From contig CANPXN010000007.1 of NCBI GenBank assembly GCA_947586185.1, positions 19,532 through 83,531 of the forward strand: a stretch of 64,000 nucleotides of DNA. The letters are read 5' to 3'. Shown piece after piece: positions 1-7,996 of the stretch. This DNA is from an uncultured Clostridia bacterium. GTDB lineage: Bacteria; Bacillota; Clostridia; Oscillospirales; Ruminococcaceae. How positions within the stretch are numbered: position 1 is the stretch's first letter; every line of letters begins with the position of its first letter. The notes beneath the pieces were generated by a model. That model made no database searches. It saw only the letters and a list, made by a program, of their open reading frames with translations, and was not told the DNA's origin. The position numbers and the translations under genes are program-made.

Positions 1-111
1 AAAAAGTTTGGCGGTATAACAGGAGATCTGGAAGGATATTTTCTTCAGATTTGCGAGCTTGCAGTTATTGCTTCGTGCGTATGTGCATTAAAGATTACAG
101 AGGTGTTTTGA
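1..111 (+). CDS. cobS: adenosylcobinamide-GDP ribazoletransferase, C-terminal fragment cut by window edge
   Basis: Frame 1 reads KKFGGITGDLEGYFLQICELAVIASCVCALKITEVF*, with the CobS-like GGITGD motif; directly upstream of other cobalamin genes. Confidence 0.75.
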   Translation, partial: KKFGGITGDLEGYFLQICELAVIASCVCALKITEVF

Positions 112-112
112 T

Positions 113-505
113 ATGATACTTATAACCGGGGGAGCGTATGAGGGAAAAACGGAGTATGCTGCCGATTTTTTGAAAATTAATCCGGATGAAATTTTGGATG
201 GAGATACGTGCCCTGTACAAAAAGCTTTCAGTGCAGTGTGCATAAAGAACTTCCAAAAGCTCATAAAAAGGCTGATAAATGAAAAAATAGACCCTATTGA
301 TTTTGCCCATAGATTGATTCGAGAAAATAACAAGCTTACAATTATTACAGATGAAATTGGATGTGGTATTATTCCTGCAAATAAATCAGACCGACTTTGG
401 CGTGAAACAGTTGGTAGAGTTTGCAGCATGATCGCCAGTGAATCAGTATGCGTAATAAGACTCAGCTGTGGTATTCCAACTGCAATAAAGGGGAAGCTGT
501 TATGA
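113..505 (+). CDS. cobU: CobU-like adenosylcobinamide kinase/guanylyltransferase, short form (130 aa)
   Basis: N-terminal P-loop ITGGAYEGKTEYA and C-terminal TDEIGCGIIPANKSDRLWRETVGRV typical of CobU; cob gene neighbourhood. Confidence 0.75.
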   Translation: MILITGGAYEGKTEYAADFLKINPDEILDGDTCPVQKAFSAVCIKNFQKLIKRLINEKIDPIDFAHRLIRENNKLTIITDEIGCGIIPANKSDRLWRETVGRVCSMIASESVCVIRLSCGIPTAIKGKLL

Positions 506-1062
506 AAATCATTTTTATACGTCATGGTAAAACCCCGGGGAATTTAAAAAAACAGTATATTGGAATTACCGATGAGTCCTTGACTGAGCAGGGAGTATGT
601 GAGCTTAAATGCAGAAATTATCCTGATTGTGATATTGTAGTGTCAAGCCCTATGAAAAGATGTATAGAAACTGCAAAAATAATTTATCCATCAAAGAAAA
701 TTATTATCAGTCAGGGATTGAGAGAATGCAGCTTTGGTGATTTTGAGCGCAAAAGCTATGAGGAGCTTAAAGATAACTCAGACTATGTAAAATGGATTGA
801 AAGCGGCGGTGTAATTCCTTTTCCGAACGGAGAAGAAAGAAATGCCTTTTCAAAGCGCTGTACTGAGGCTTTTACATCTGTGGTAAAAGGTCTTAACCAT
901 GATATTACAGCATCATTTATTATTCATGGAGGAACTATAATGGCAATACTTGAAAAATATGCTATGCCTAAGAAAAGCTTTTATGATTTTCAGGTTCAAG
1001 GCGGAGGCGGATTTATCACAGATTATGACGGAAGGTCAATCAGAATTTTGGAGAATTTATGA
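502..1062 (+). CDS. cobC: histidine phosphatase family, alpha-ribazole phosphatase-like
   Basis: MKIIFIRHGKTPGN RHG motif, internal SSPMKRCIETA; start taken at 502 rather than the longer ORF start. Confidence 0.75.
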   Translation: MKIIFIRHGKTPGNLKKQYIGITDESLTEQGVCELKCRNYPDCDIVVSSPMKRCIETAKIIYPSKKIIISQGLRECSFGDFERKSYEELKDNSDYVKWIESGGVIPFPNGEERNAFSKRCTEAFTSVVKGLNHDITASFIIHGGTIMAILEKYAMPKKSFYDFQVQGGGGFITDYDGRSIRILENL

Positions 1063-2018
1063 GTATTTGTAAATATATATTGCCTTTAATATTGGGATTC
1101 TTTCTCGATCTGCTTTTAGGCGATCCTTACAGTCTGCCTCACCCTGTCCGGCTTATCGGAAAGCTTATTGCTTTTTTGGAAAGGAAAGTAAGGCTGATAT
1201 TTAAGGAACACTTAAAAGTCGGAGGCGTTATTTTGGCGCTTTTTGTTGCAACGTTGTCTTTTTTGATTCCGTATGCAATACTGAAAATATCCTACATGAA
1301 TATTATTATCGGTATTTTAATTGAAGGAATAATGTGCTACTATCTCATTGCAGCTAAATGCCTTAAAACTGAAAGCATGAAAGTCCATGACGCTGTTAAA
1401 AGCGGTGATATTGAAGAGTCCCGCAAAGCAGTTTCAATGATAGTTGGTAGGGATACAAAGCAGCTTAACATAACAGGAATTATTAAAGCAGCTGTTGAGA
1501 CAGTAGCTGAAAACACCTCCGATGGCGTAATTGCTCCACTTTTTTTTATAATGTTAGGGGGAGCGCCTCTTGGATTTCTCTACAAAGCAGTCAACACAAT
1601 GGATTCCATGATAGGATACAAGGATGAAAAGTACAGAGAAATCGGATATTTTTCAGCAAAGCTTGATGATGTATTAAATTATATACCGTCAAGAATATCT
1701 GCTCTTTTGATGATTTCAGCATGCCCTGTTTTTAGATATAACACATCAAACGCATACAGAATATGGCGGCGTGACAGGCGCAAACATGCAAGTCCCAATT
1801 CAGCGCAAACAGAATCCGTATGTGCCGGAGCTCTTGATATACAGCTTGCCGGAGATGCTTTTTATTTTGGAAAGCTCCATAAAAAGCCATATATCGGAGA
1901 TAAAATACGGGAAGTGGAAAATGATGATATCATAAGAGCGAACAAGCTTATGTATGCATCATCAGTATTTATGCTGATCATTGCATTATTATTCAAAGCT
2001 GCTCTATATTTTTTATAA
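1059..2018 (+). CDS. cobD: adenosylcobinamide-phosphate synthase CobD/CbiB
   Basis: FFLDLLLGDPYSLPHPVRLIGKLI and NTSDGVIAPLFF motifs typical of CbiB. Confidence 0.9.
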   Translation: MSICKYILPLILGFFLDLLLGDPYSLPHPVRLIGKLIAFLERKVRLIFKEHLKVGGVILALFVATLSFLIPYAILKISYMNIIIGILIEGIMCYYLIAAKCLKTESMKVHDAVKSGDIEESRKAVSMIVGRDTKQLNITGIIKAAVETVAENTSDGVIAPLFFIMLGGAPLGFLYKAVNTMDSMIGYKDEKYREIGYFSAKLDDVLNYIPSRISALLMISACPVFRYNTSNAYRIWRRDRRKHASPNSAQTESVCAGALDIQLAGDAFYFGKLHKKPYIGDKIREVENDDIIRANKLMYASSVFMLIIALLFKAALYFL

Positions 2019-2022
2019 AAGC

Positions 2023-2051
2023 TTGACAAAATCATTTTAATATGTTAATAT
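2023..2051 (+). promoter_or_regulatory. sigma-A type promoter for T-box/trpB
   Basis: TTGACA - 17 bp - TAATAT. Confidence 0.65.
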
Positions 2052-2059
2052 AAATAAAA

Positions 2060-2328
2060 TTAAAAACCTTTGAGCGGAGATAGTAGCTTTCATGCTTCTT
2101 TATCAGAGAGCTGTCGTATGGTGCGAGACAGTAAAGAACGGTAAGTGAATGGGTCTGTGAGGGTGAACTGAGTGCCATTATCGGCATTAGGGGAGACGGG
2201 ATTCGACCGTTATATCGGATACGCATGTTAGTGTGTTATTGAGAGCACCTTTTATATGGTGAATTTAGGTGGTACCGCAGGAAATTATACTCCTGTCCTA
2301 TGTTTAAGTAGGGCAGGAGTTTTTTATT
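2060..2328 (+). promoter_or_regulatory. T-box leader, probable tryptophan specifier
   Basis: AGTA near 5' side, AGAGAGCTG..GGTGCGAGACAG stem-I distal elements, T-box TTAGGTGGTACCGCAG at 2265-2280, then a 12-bp terminator hairpin and T-run; GAA-TGG-G in the stem-I 3' side fits a UGG specifier. Confidence 0.88.
2289..2328 (+). terminator. T-box attenuator terminator
   Basis: ACTCCTGTCCTA...TAGGGCAGGAGT followed by TTTTTATTTT. Confidence 0.85.
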
Positions 2329-2351
2329 TTATTTTGAAAGGAAAATTAGCT

Positions 2352-3725
2352 ATGGAAAAGAAAATACCTTATAAAACCTATCTTGAAGAAAGTGAAATGC
2401 CGAAGCAGTGGTATAATGTCCGTGCAGATATGAAGAATAAGCCTGCTCCTCTGCTCAATCCGGCAACCCTTAAACCTATGACAGTTAAGGATCTTGAACC
2501 TGTATTTTGTACTGAGCTTGCAAAGCAGGAGCTTGATGATACAAGTGCATACATTGATATCCCGGAGGAAATTCAGGAATTTTATAAAATGTATCGCCCA
2601 TCTCCTCTTGTAAGAGCATATTGCCTTGAAAAGGCTCTCGGAACTCCTGCAAAAATTTATTACAAGTTTGAAGGAAACAACACTTCCGGAAGCCATAAGC
2701 TTAACAGCGCAATAGCACAGGCATATTACGCAAAGCAGCAGGGTCTTAAGGGGGTTACAACTGAAACCGGAGCCGGTCAGTGGGGTACAGCTTTGTCAAT
2801 GGCATGCTCATATTTCGGACTTGATTGCAAAGTATTCATGGTTAAGTGTTCCTATGAACAGAAGCCTTTCCGTCGTGAAGTCATGAGAACATATGGTGCT
2901 AATGTAACGCCATCGCCTTCAACTACAACAGAGGTCGGCAAAAAGATTCTTGCAGAGCATCCGGGAACAACAGGTAGTCTTGGCTGTGCAATCTCAGAGG
3001 CTGTTGAAGTAGCAACTAATACAGAAGGATACAGATATGTTCTTGGTTCTGTTCTTTCCCAGGTATTACTTCATCAGTCAATTATAGGTCTTGAATCCAA
3101 ATCAGCATTTGACAAAATTGGTGAAAAGCCTGATATTATTATAGGCTGTGCAGGAGGAGGTTCAAATCTTGGAGGACTCATTTCACCATTTATGCGTGAA
3201 AAAATTCTTGGTGAGTCGGATTACAGGTTCATTGCTGTTGAGCCGGCATCCTGTCCGAGCTTTACAAGAGGCAGATTCGCATACGATTTCTGCGATACCG
3301 GAAAGGTTTGTCCTCTTTCAAAGATGTATACCCTTGGAAGCGGCTTTATTCCGTCCTCAAATCACGCAGGGGGACTGCGTTATCACGGAATGAGTTCAAC
3401 CCTTTCACAGCTTTATCACGACGGATACATGGAGGCTGTAAGCGTTGAGCAGACCTCAGTATTTGCTGCCGCACAGCAATTTGCAAGAGTTGAGGGAATT
3501 CTTCCGGCTCCTGAAAGCAGTCATGCTATCAAGGTGGCAATTAACGAAGCGCTCAAGTGTAAGGAAACAGGAGAATCCAAAACCATTTTCTTTGGACTTA
3601 CCGGTACAGGATATTTTGATATGTTCGCATATCAGAAGTTTAATGATGGGGAAATGTCAGATTATATTCCAACAGATGAAGATCTTGCAGTGGGTTTTGC
3701 TGGACTTCCGGATATTAATTTATAA
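2352..3725 (+). CDS. trpB: tryptophan synthase beta chain, TrpB2-like
   Basis: FEGNNTSGSHKLNSA PLP-lysine region, TETGAGQWGTALS, GCAGGGSNLGG; start at ATG 2352 after the T-box. Confidence 0.92.
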   Translation: MEKKIPYKTYLEESEMPKQWYNVRADMKNKPAPLLNPATLKPMTVKDLEPVFCTELAKQELDDTSAYIDIPEEIQEFYKMYRPSPLVRAYCLEKALGTPAKIYYKFEGNNTSGSHKLNSAIAQAYYAKQQGLKGVTTETGAGQWGTALSMACSYFGLDCKVFMVKCSYEQKPFRREVMRTYGANVTPSPSTTTEVGKKILAEHPGTTGSLGCAISEAVEVATNTEGYRYVLGSVLSQVLLHQSIIGLESKSAFDKIGEKPDIIIGCAGGGSNLGGLISPFMREKILGESDYRFIAVEPASCPSFTRGRFAYDFCDTGKVCPLSKMYTLGSGFIPSSNHAGGLRYHGMSSTLSQLYHDGYMEAVSVEQTSVFAAAQQFARVEGILPAPESSHAIKVAINEALKCKETGESKTIFFGLTGTGYFDMFAYQKFNDGEMSDYIPTDEDLAVGFAGLPDINL

Positions 3726-3762
3726 AAGCTTCACTCAAAATGCTTGATAAGATGGAGATATT

Positions 3763-4368
3763 ATGAAAAACAAGTTTTTAGCAGCGGTTTTATGCTTCTC
3801 TTTTTTGATAGTTCCGTTATGCAGTTGCGGAAAAAACAAAAACATAGAATCTGAACAAAGTATCGTATCATCTGCTGTAATGGAAGAAGGGACTTTTGAT
3901 ATTGAGGCAATCAGGACAAATATAAATATCAAAGGACACAAGTTCACAGTACCACAGAAGCTTTCTGAACTGGAGGAGGGACTTAAATACGAGTTCGTAG
4001 ATGAAGAATTTGATGACGGGCTTTATATGGTTGAAATTTTCGATGAGAATGGTCTCATTTTAAAGTCAATTGCCACTAATGCACATAAAAAAAGCAAAAA
4101 AGCTTTTTTGTATAACGTTTCAGTCGAAGATAGTGATTCAGATGTTGCAGGTATAGTGCCGTTAGTATCAACGAAAGAAGATGTGCTGAAACAATTCGGC
4201 GCGCCTGATGATAAGGTGTCTTATGATGATTCGGGTGAAAAAAAAGAAGCCTATAAATACGGCGTATATGAACCTCGTGAAGACTTCAAATCAAAGGGGC
4301 GATTCATGACAATAGGATTCAACAGTTCAGATGTTGTTGAAGTAATAACTGTAAATTATTCAGAATAA
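3763..4368 (+). CDS. hypothetical lipoprotein
   Basis: Signal peptide with lipobox-like LIVPLCSCGKN. Confidence 0.6.
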   Translation: MKNKFLAAVLCFSFLIVPLCSCGKNKNIESEQSIVSSAVMEEGTFDIEAIRTNINIKGHKFTVPQKLSELEEGLKYEFVDEEFDDGLYMVEIFDENGLILKSIATNAHKKSKKAFLYNVSVEDSDSDVAGIVPLVSTKEDVLKQFGAPDDKVSYDDSGEKKEAYKYGVYEPREDFKSKGRFMTIGFNSSDVVEVITVNYSE

Positions 4369-4379
4369 GTATAATTAAA

Positions 4380-4413
4380 CGCTGTATTGCCTTATAAGCA
4401 ATACAGCGTTTTT
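4380..4413. terminator. rho-independent terminator
   Basis: CGCTGTATTGCcttataaGCAATACAGCG followed by TTTTT. Confidence 0.85.
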
Positions 4414-4443
4414 AAAACCAGTTTTGTAGATGAAGGCAGGCTT

Positions 4444-5610
4444 TTACATATCAATAAGAAATTTTATTCTATTCTGAACGTTAATACTACTTCCACTGGA
4501 ATCATAATCTATACTTACAATTTTTGATTCCGGAAGCATTCTTCTCAGGTATGAATATATTCCTTTACCACATATATGATTTGACATGCAGCCAAATGGT
4601 TGAATGCAAAGAATGCGGTCATATCCTTCATGAACCATATTAATAATTTCAGCGCCAATAAGCCAGCCATCTGCAATTTTACATTCAAAGCTTATAAGGT
4701 CCCGAGAAATTTTCTTGAACTCAAAGAAATCCGAAACGCAGTTAAATCCATTTTTTCGTATTTCGCAAACCATATGCTTTTGTAAAGAGCTTACAATTTT
4801 CATAGCAGTATTAAAAATACGGTTCATAATAAAGCTTTGTTCATTTTTGTGTATATCAATGTAATAAAGTATATACCACGAAAACCCATTTACCATGTAC
4901 TCACAGTTTTCACTTAAAAGAAACTCACCGCAGTTCCAGTTTCCAAGGTGGCAATACTTTACATAAAGCTCGCCGGCAATACCCACCTTTTTAAGCTTTA
5001 GCTTATGTTTTTCAATTTTTCTGAACGATGAAGCTATTTCTGATATGTTTTTTCTTATTGAATGTATAGTTATGTTTTTTGTGCTTTTTAAATCTATAGA
5101 AAGCTTTGAATTCCAGTTGTTCAAGAGTTTATCGGTGCTGCCATTGACTTTTTCATATGGCTTTGTCTGATTGTACAAAATCATAAGAGTATCGCTGTAA
5201 ATTATTGCAGCCATAGCTTTTATTATCATGCCTATATTGAAGGAGAACAAACTATCCTTTTCAAGGCCTTTAAAGTTAAGTGATATGACAGGAATCTGTT
5301 CATAGCCCGCTGCTTTAAGAGCCTTTCTTATCATTTTGATATAATTAGACCCTCTGCATGCGTCTCCTGCCTGAGGTATAAGCAGCATGGTACTGGATAA
5401 GTCATATAAACCGCTTTTAAGCGCTTCGATCATCTGTCCGATTATTAAAATACAAGGATAACACATGTCATTATTTGCATATTTTAATCCCGTATGAGTT
5501 ATATTTTCTTCGTTTTCGAGTATTATGGCTTTAATGTCCGGTGAATTGAATGCAAGTTTTAGTAATGGAAAGTGAAAATCAAGCATTGACGGAATTAGTA
5601 TAGTTTTCAT
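4444..5610 (-). CDS. 2-hydroxyglutaryl-CoA dehydratase/DUF2229-like protein, corresponding to the C-terminal half of acyl-CoA dehydratase activase-related proteins
   Basis: KYANNDMCYPCILIIGQ, IPQAGDACRGSNYI, GIAGELYVKYCHLGNWN, QPFGCMSNHICGKG, SIDYDSSGSSINVQNRI. Confidence 0.75.
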   Translation of the reverse strand: MKTILIPSMLDFHFPLLKLAFNSPDIKAIILENEENITHTGLKYANNDMCYPCILIIGQMIEALKSGLYDLSSTMLLIPQAGDACRGSNYIKMIRKALKAAGYEQIPVISLNFKGLEKDSLFSFNIGMIIKAMAAIIYSDTLMILYNQTKPYEKVNGSTDKLLNNWNSKLSIDLKSTKNITIHSIRKNISEIASSFRKIEKHKLKLKKVGIAGELYVKYCHLGNWNCGEFLLSENCEYMVNGFSWYILYYIDIHKNEQSFIMNRIFNTAMKIVSSLQKHMVCEIRKNGFNCVSDFFEFKKISRDLISFECKIADGWLIGAEIINMVHEGYDRILCIQPFGCMSNHICGKGIYSYLRRMLPESKIVSIDYDSSGSSINVQNRIKFLIDM

Positions 5611-5637
5611 TATGATCTCTCCATATATTGATAACAT

Positions 5638-5668
5638 AAAGGACCTGAGAAAATCAGGTCCTTAAAAA
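5638..5668. terminator. hairpin terminator
   Basis: AAGGACCTGAgaaaaTCAGGTCCTT between minus-strand genes. Confidence 0.7.
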
Positions 5669-5677
5669 ATGTTCAGC

Positions 5678-6325
5678 TTAGTTTGCCTTGGTATCAGAAG
5701 AATCTGAATTACCATCACTTGTTTTAAATGAATTTTCCCAATCGTCAAAGCGTTTCATGACTTCATTATAAGTCTGCTTTGTAATGTCAGGCATTTCATC
5801 ATCTTTTTTGCCGAGTGCGGAAGCAGCGCCTTTAAATCCTTTAATAACAGCTTCTTTAAGTATTGAGAACTTGGAATCGTCACCGCCGCTAAGGGCTTTT
5901 GCCATATCCATAATTCGGCTGGCAACACTGTCTACTGAGTACTCTCCGCCCTCCTGAATGGATTTTTCAGCAGCAAGGCGATCTTCTTCGGTTACAGTAA
6001 GCTCAACGCCTTTGAAAATGAAATTTGAAACCTGACCCTGCTTGGTTATCATGCTTTTGATAGTTTCTTCAAAAGCCTTAGTACGCTGTTCTTCAGCCTG
6101 TCTAAGCTTTTCGAGCAGGGATTCTCTTGAGTAAATTCCTGTGCTGTCCTTATCAGAATCCTTTGATTTTACAAAAGTATCTGTTTTCGGAGTTTTCTGG
6201 CTTTCAGAAGACTTTTCATCAATTTTATCAATGATTTTGCTTTCTGCGCTCATAACTTTTGCAGCTTCAGCAGCAGTCTGACCCCTTGTAAAGATAGCAG
6301 AATTATCAATTGACGGAATATTCAT
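5678..6325 (-). CDS. hypothetical protein, third gene of ParA/ComFB cluster
   Basis: ORF starting MNIPSIDNSAIFTRGQTAAEAAK; charged, coiled-coil-like; no recognised domain. Confidence 0.6.
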   Translation of the reverse strand: MNIPSIDNSAIFTRGQTAAEAAKVMSAESKIIDKIDEKSSESQKTPKTDTFVKSKDSDKDSTGIYSRESLLEKLRQAEEQRTKAFEETIKSMITKQGQVSNFIFKGVELTVTEEDRLAAEKSIQEGGEYSVDSVASRIMDMAKALSGGDDSKFSILKEAVIKGFKGAASALGKKDDEMPDITKQTYNEVMKRFDDWENSFKTSDGNSDSSDTKAN

Positions 6326-6377
6326 ATGAACACCTCCTATGTACATTTTATATATATATCGTAAGTTTTAGGAAAAA

Positions 6378-7022
6378 TTAAACAGGCTTATGCGGAGGAT
6401 TTGCAATAACTTTGAAAACAGACTGGATAATGGCAGATTTTATATTTCCGTTGTTTTCTTTATTTAGAATTTTTTTTAGCTCAGAAGGCTTTGCAGCGAC
6501 ATATTTTGTCGGAAGATTATTCAGTACATCTGCGATAATTGTACATTTACATATATCGCAGTGACAACAGTTGAACTTATGGAATATAGCATCAATCTCA
6601 CCATTTATCATTTCTTCTGTTATGTTATAAACCTCGATCTGCTTTGAATTACTTTCCTTTTTTTGAGCAGACTTTTCGGTTTTTTTAGCTTCACCTTTTT
6701 CCTTTTTCTCCTGCTGAGGCTTATCATTGCTTTCAGATTTTAAGGCTTCTTCGTTCTTGACTTCTTCAGCTTTTTTATCACCGACAGAAACAGTTTCAGG
6801 TGTATTAAGAGGTTTAGCTTCTGACTTCGGTTCAGATTTTTCCTCTTTAGTATTTTTTGTTTCACTGACTTTATTTTCCTTGGTCTGTTCCGCAGCTGAT
6901 TTTTCCGTGTTTTCATCTTCCGGAGAATCAACCTCTGCCTCATTTTCTTCATTCAATGAAGGCATAATTTTTGTGAACATTCTTTCCTTGTCAATATCTC
7001 TTTTGGACTTTTTAAGGGCCAT
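6378..7022 (-). CDS. ComFB-domain protein with long acidic/lysine-rich linker
   Basis: C-terminus EMINGEIDAIFHKFNCCHCDICKCTIIADVLNNLPTKYV resembles late competence ComFB domain; low-complexity K/E/S linker before it. Confidence 0.75.
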   Translation of the reverse strand: MALKKSKRDIDKERMFTKIMPSLNEENEAEVDSPEDENTEKSAAEQTKENKVSETKNTKEEKSEPKSEAKPLNTPETVSVGDKKAEEVKNEEALKSESNDKPQQEKKEKGEAKKTEKSAQKKESNSKQIEVYNITEEMINGEIDAIFHKFNCCHCDICKCTIIADVLNNLPTKYVAAKPSELKKILNKENNGNIKSAIIQSVFKVIANPPHKPV

Positions 7023-7035
7023 TAAAATACCTCCA

Positions 7036-7797
7036 TTACTGAGTAGAATCAATTATTTCCTGAGAAAGCTTATAGAAGTCTCTTGCGCCTGAGCATCTTG
7101 GGGCATAGTCATGAATGTTGCACTGCAAGGACTGAGCTTCTGTAATTGACGGACAATTTCTTATAAAATTTTTGAATATTGGTATGCTCAGATTTTCTGA
7201 TACCATCTGTGCAGTGCCAAAGGCTTCACGGTTTAACCGTGACAGCTTATTATATCGGTTTACTACAATGCCTGCGATTTTTATATCAGGATTGCAGGAG
7301 AGCTTAACATGCTCTATTGTTTCATAAACCTGAACAAGTCCCTGAAGACTGAAAATATCAGGAAGCATGGGCAGGATAACAAAATCGCTTGCTGCAAGTG
7401 CATTAACAGTGAGAAAACCAAGTCCTGGAGGAGAATCTATAAATATGTAGTCATAAAGCTCTTTAATAGGCGTTATTGCTTTTTTAAGAAGGTATTCTCT
7501 TTTTCTCCTTGTAAATTCCACTTCAGCGCCGCTTAATACTATGTTTGACGGGATTATATCTGTCATAGATCGCCTTTGAATGCACGACTGTGCCTTATAG
7601 CTGCCCTTGATAGCATCATAAACAGTGGGAAGATGCGTTGAATCGGCGCCAACGCTGAAGGATAAATTACCCTGGGGATCCATGTCTACGCAAAGTACCC
7701 TATAACCTAATTTTGTAAATGATGCTGCTAAGGCGTTGACGGTTGTAGTTTTACCTACACCGCCTTTTTGTGTTATTACCGAAAATACTTTGCTCAT
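7036..7797 (-). CDS. parA: ParA/Soj/MinD family ATPase
   Basis: ITQKGGVGKTTTVNALAASF deviant Walker A, VDMDPQGNLSF, IDSPPGLGFLTVNAL. Confidence 0.93.
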   Translation of the reverse strand: MSKVFSVITQKGGVGKTTTVNALAASFTKLGYRVLCVDMDPQGNLSFSVGADSTHLPTVYDAIKGSYKAQSCIQRRSMTDIIPSNIVLSGAEVEFTRRKREYLLKKAITPIKELYDYIFIDSPPGLGFLTVNALAASDFVILPMLPDIFSLQGLVQVYETIEHVKLSCNPDIKIAGIVVNRYNKLSRLNREAFGTAQMVSENLSIPIFKNFIRNCPSITEAQSLQCNIHDYAPRCSGARDFYKLSQEIIDSTQ

Positions 7798-7996
7798 ACC
7801 GCAGTTCCTTTCAAATTTGCATTAATTATTATCATTATATCAAAAAATTCATTTTTTTTCAAGGCTTGTAGAAAATATATCTGAAAACATATTTTTGGTT
7901 GATTTATAGTAAGAACATATCGGGTTTTATTAGATATTATTGACTAATGTCGAAACTTGTGATATTATTGTATAAACATCTTATAGGAGGCTTAAT

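Noticed and set aside
88-525. 145-aa minus-strand ORF over cobU
   Set aside because: Antisense shadow of a recognisable CobU frame; the many overlapping antisense ORFs in the track were treated the same way
2032-2226. 64-aa minus-strand ORF in the trpB leader
   Set aside because: Lies in the T-box RNA and lacks protein-like features
2256-2351. N-terminal extension of the trpB ORF
   Set aside because: It translates the T-box and terminator; the real start is ATG 2352
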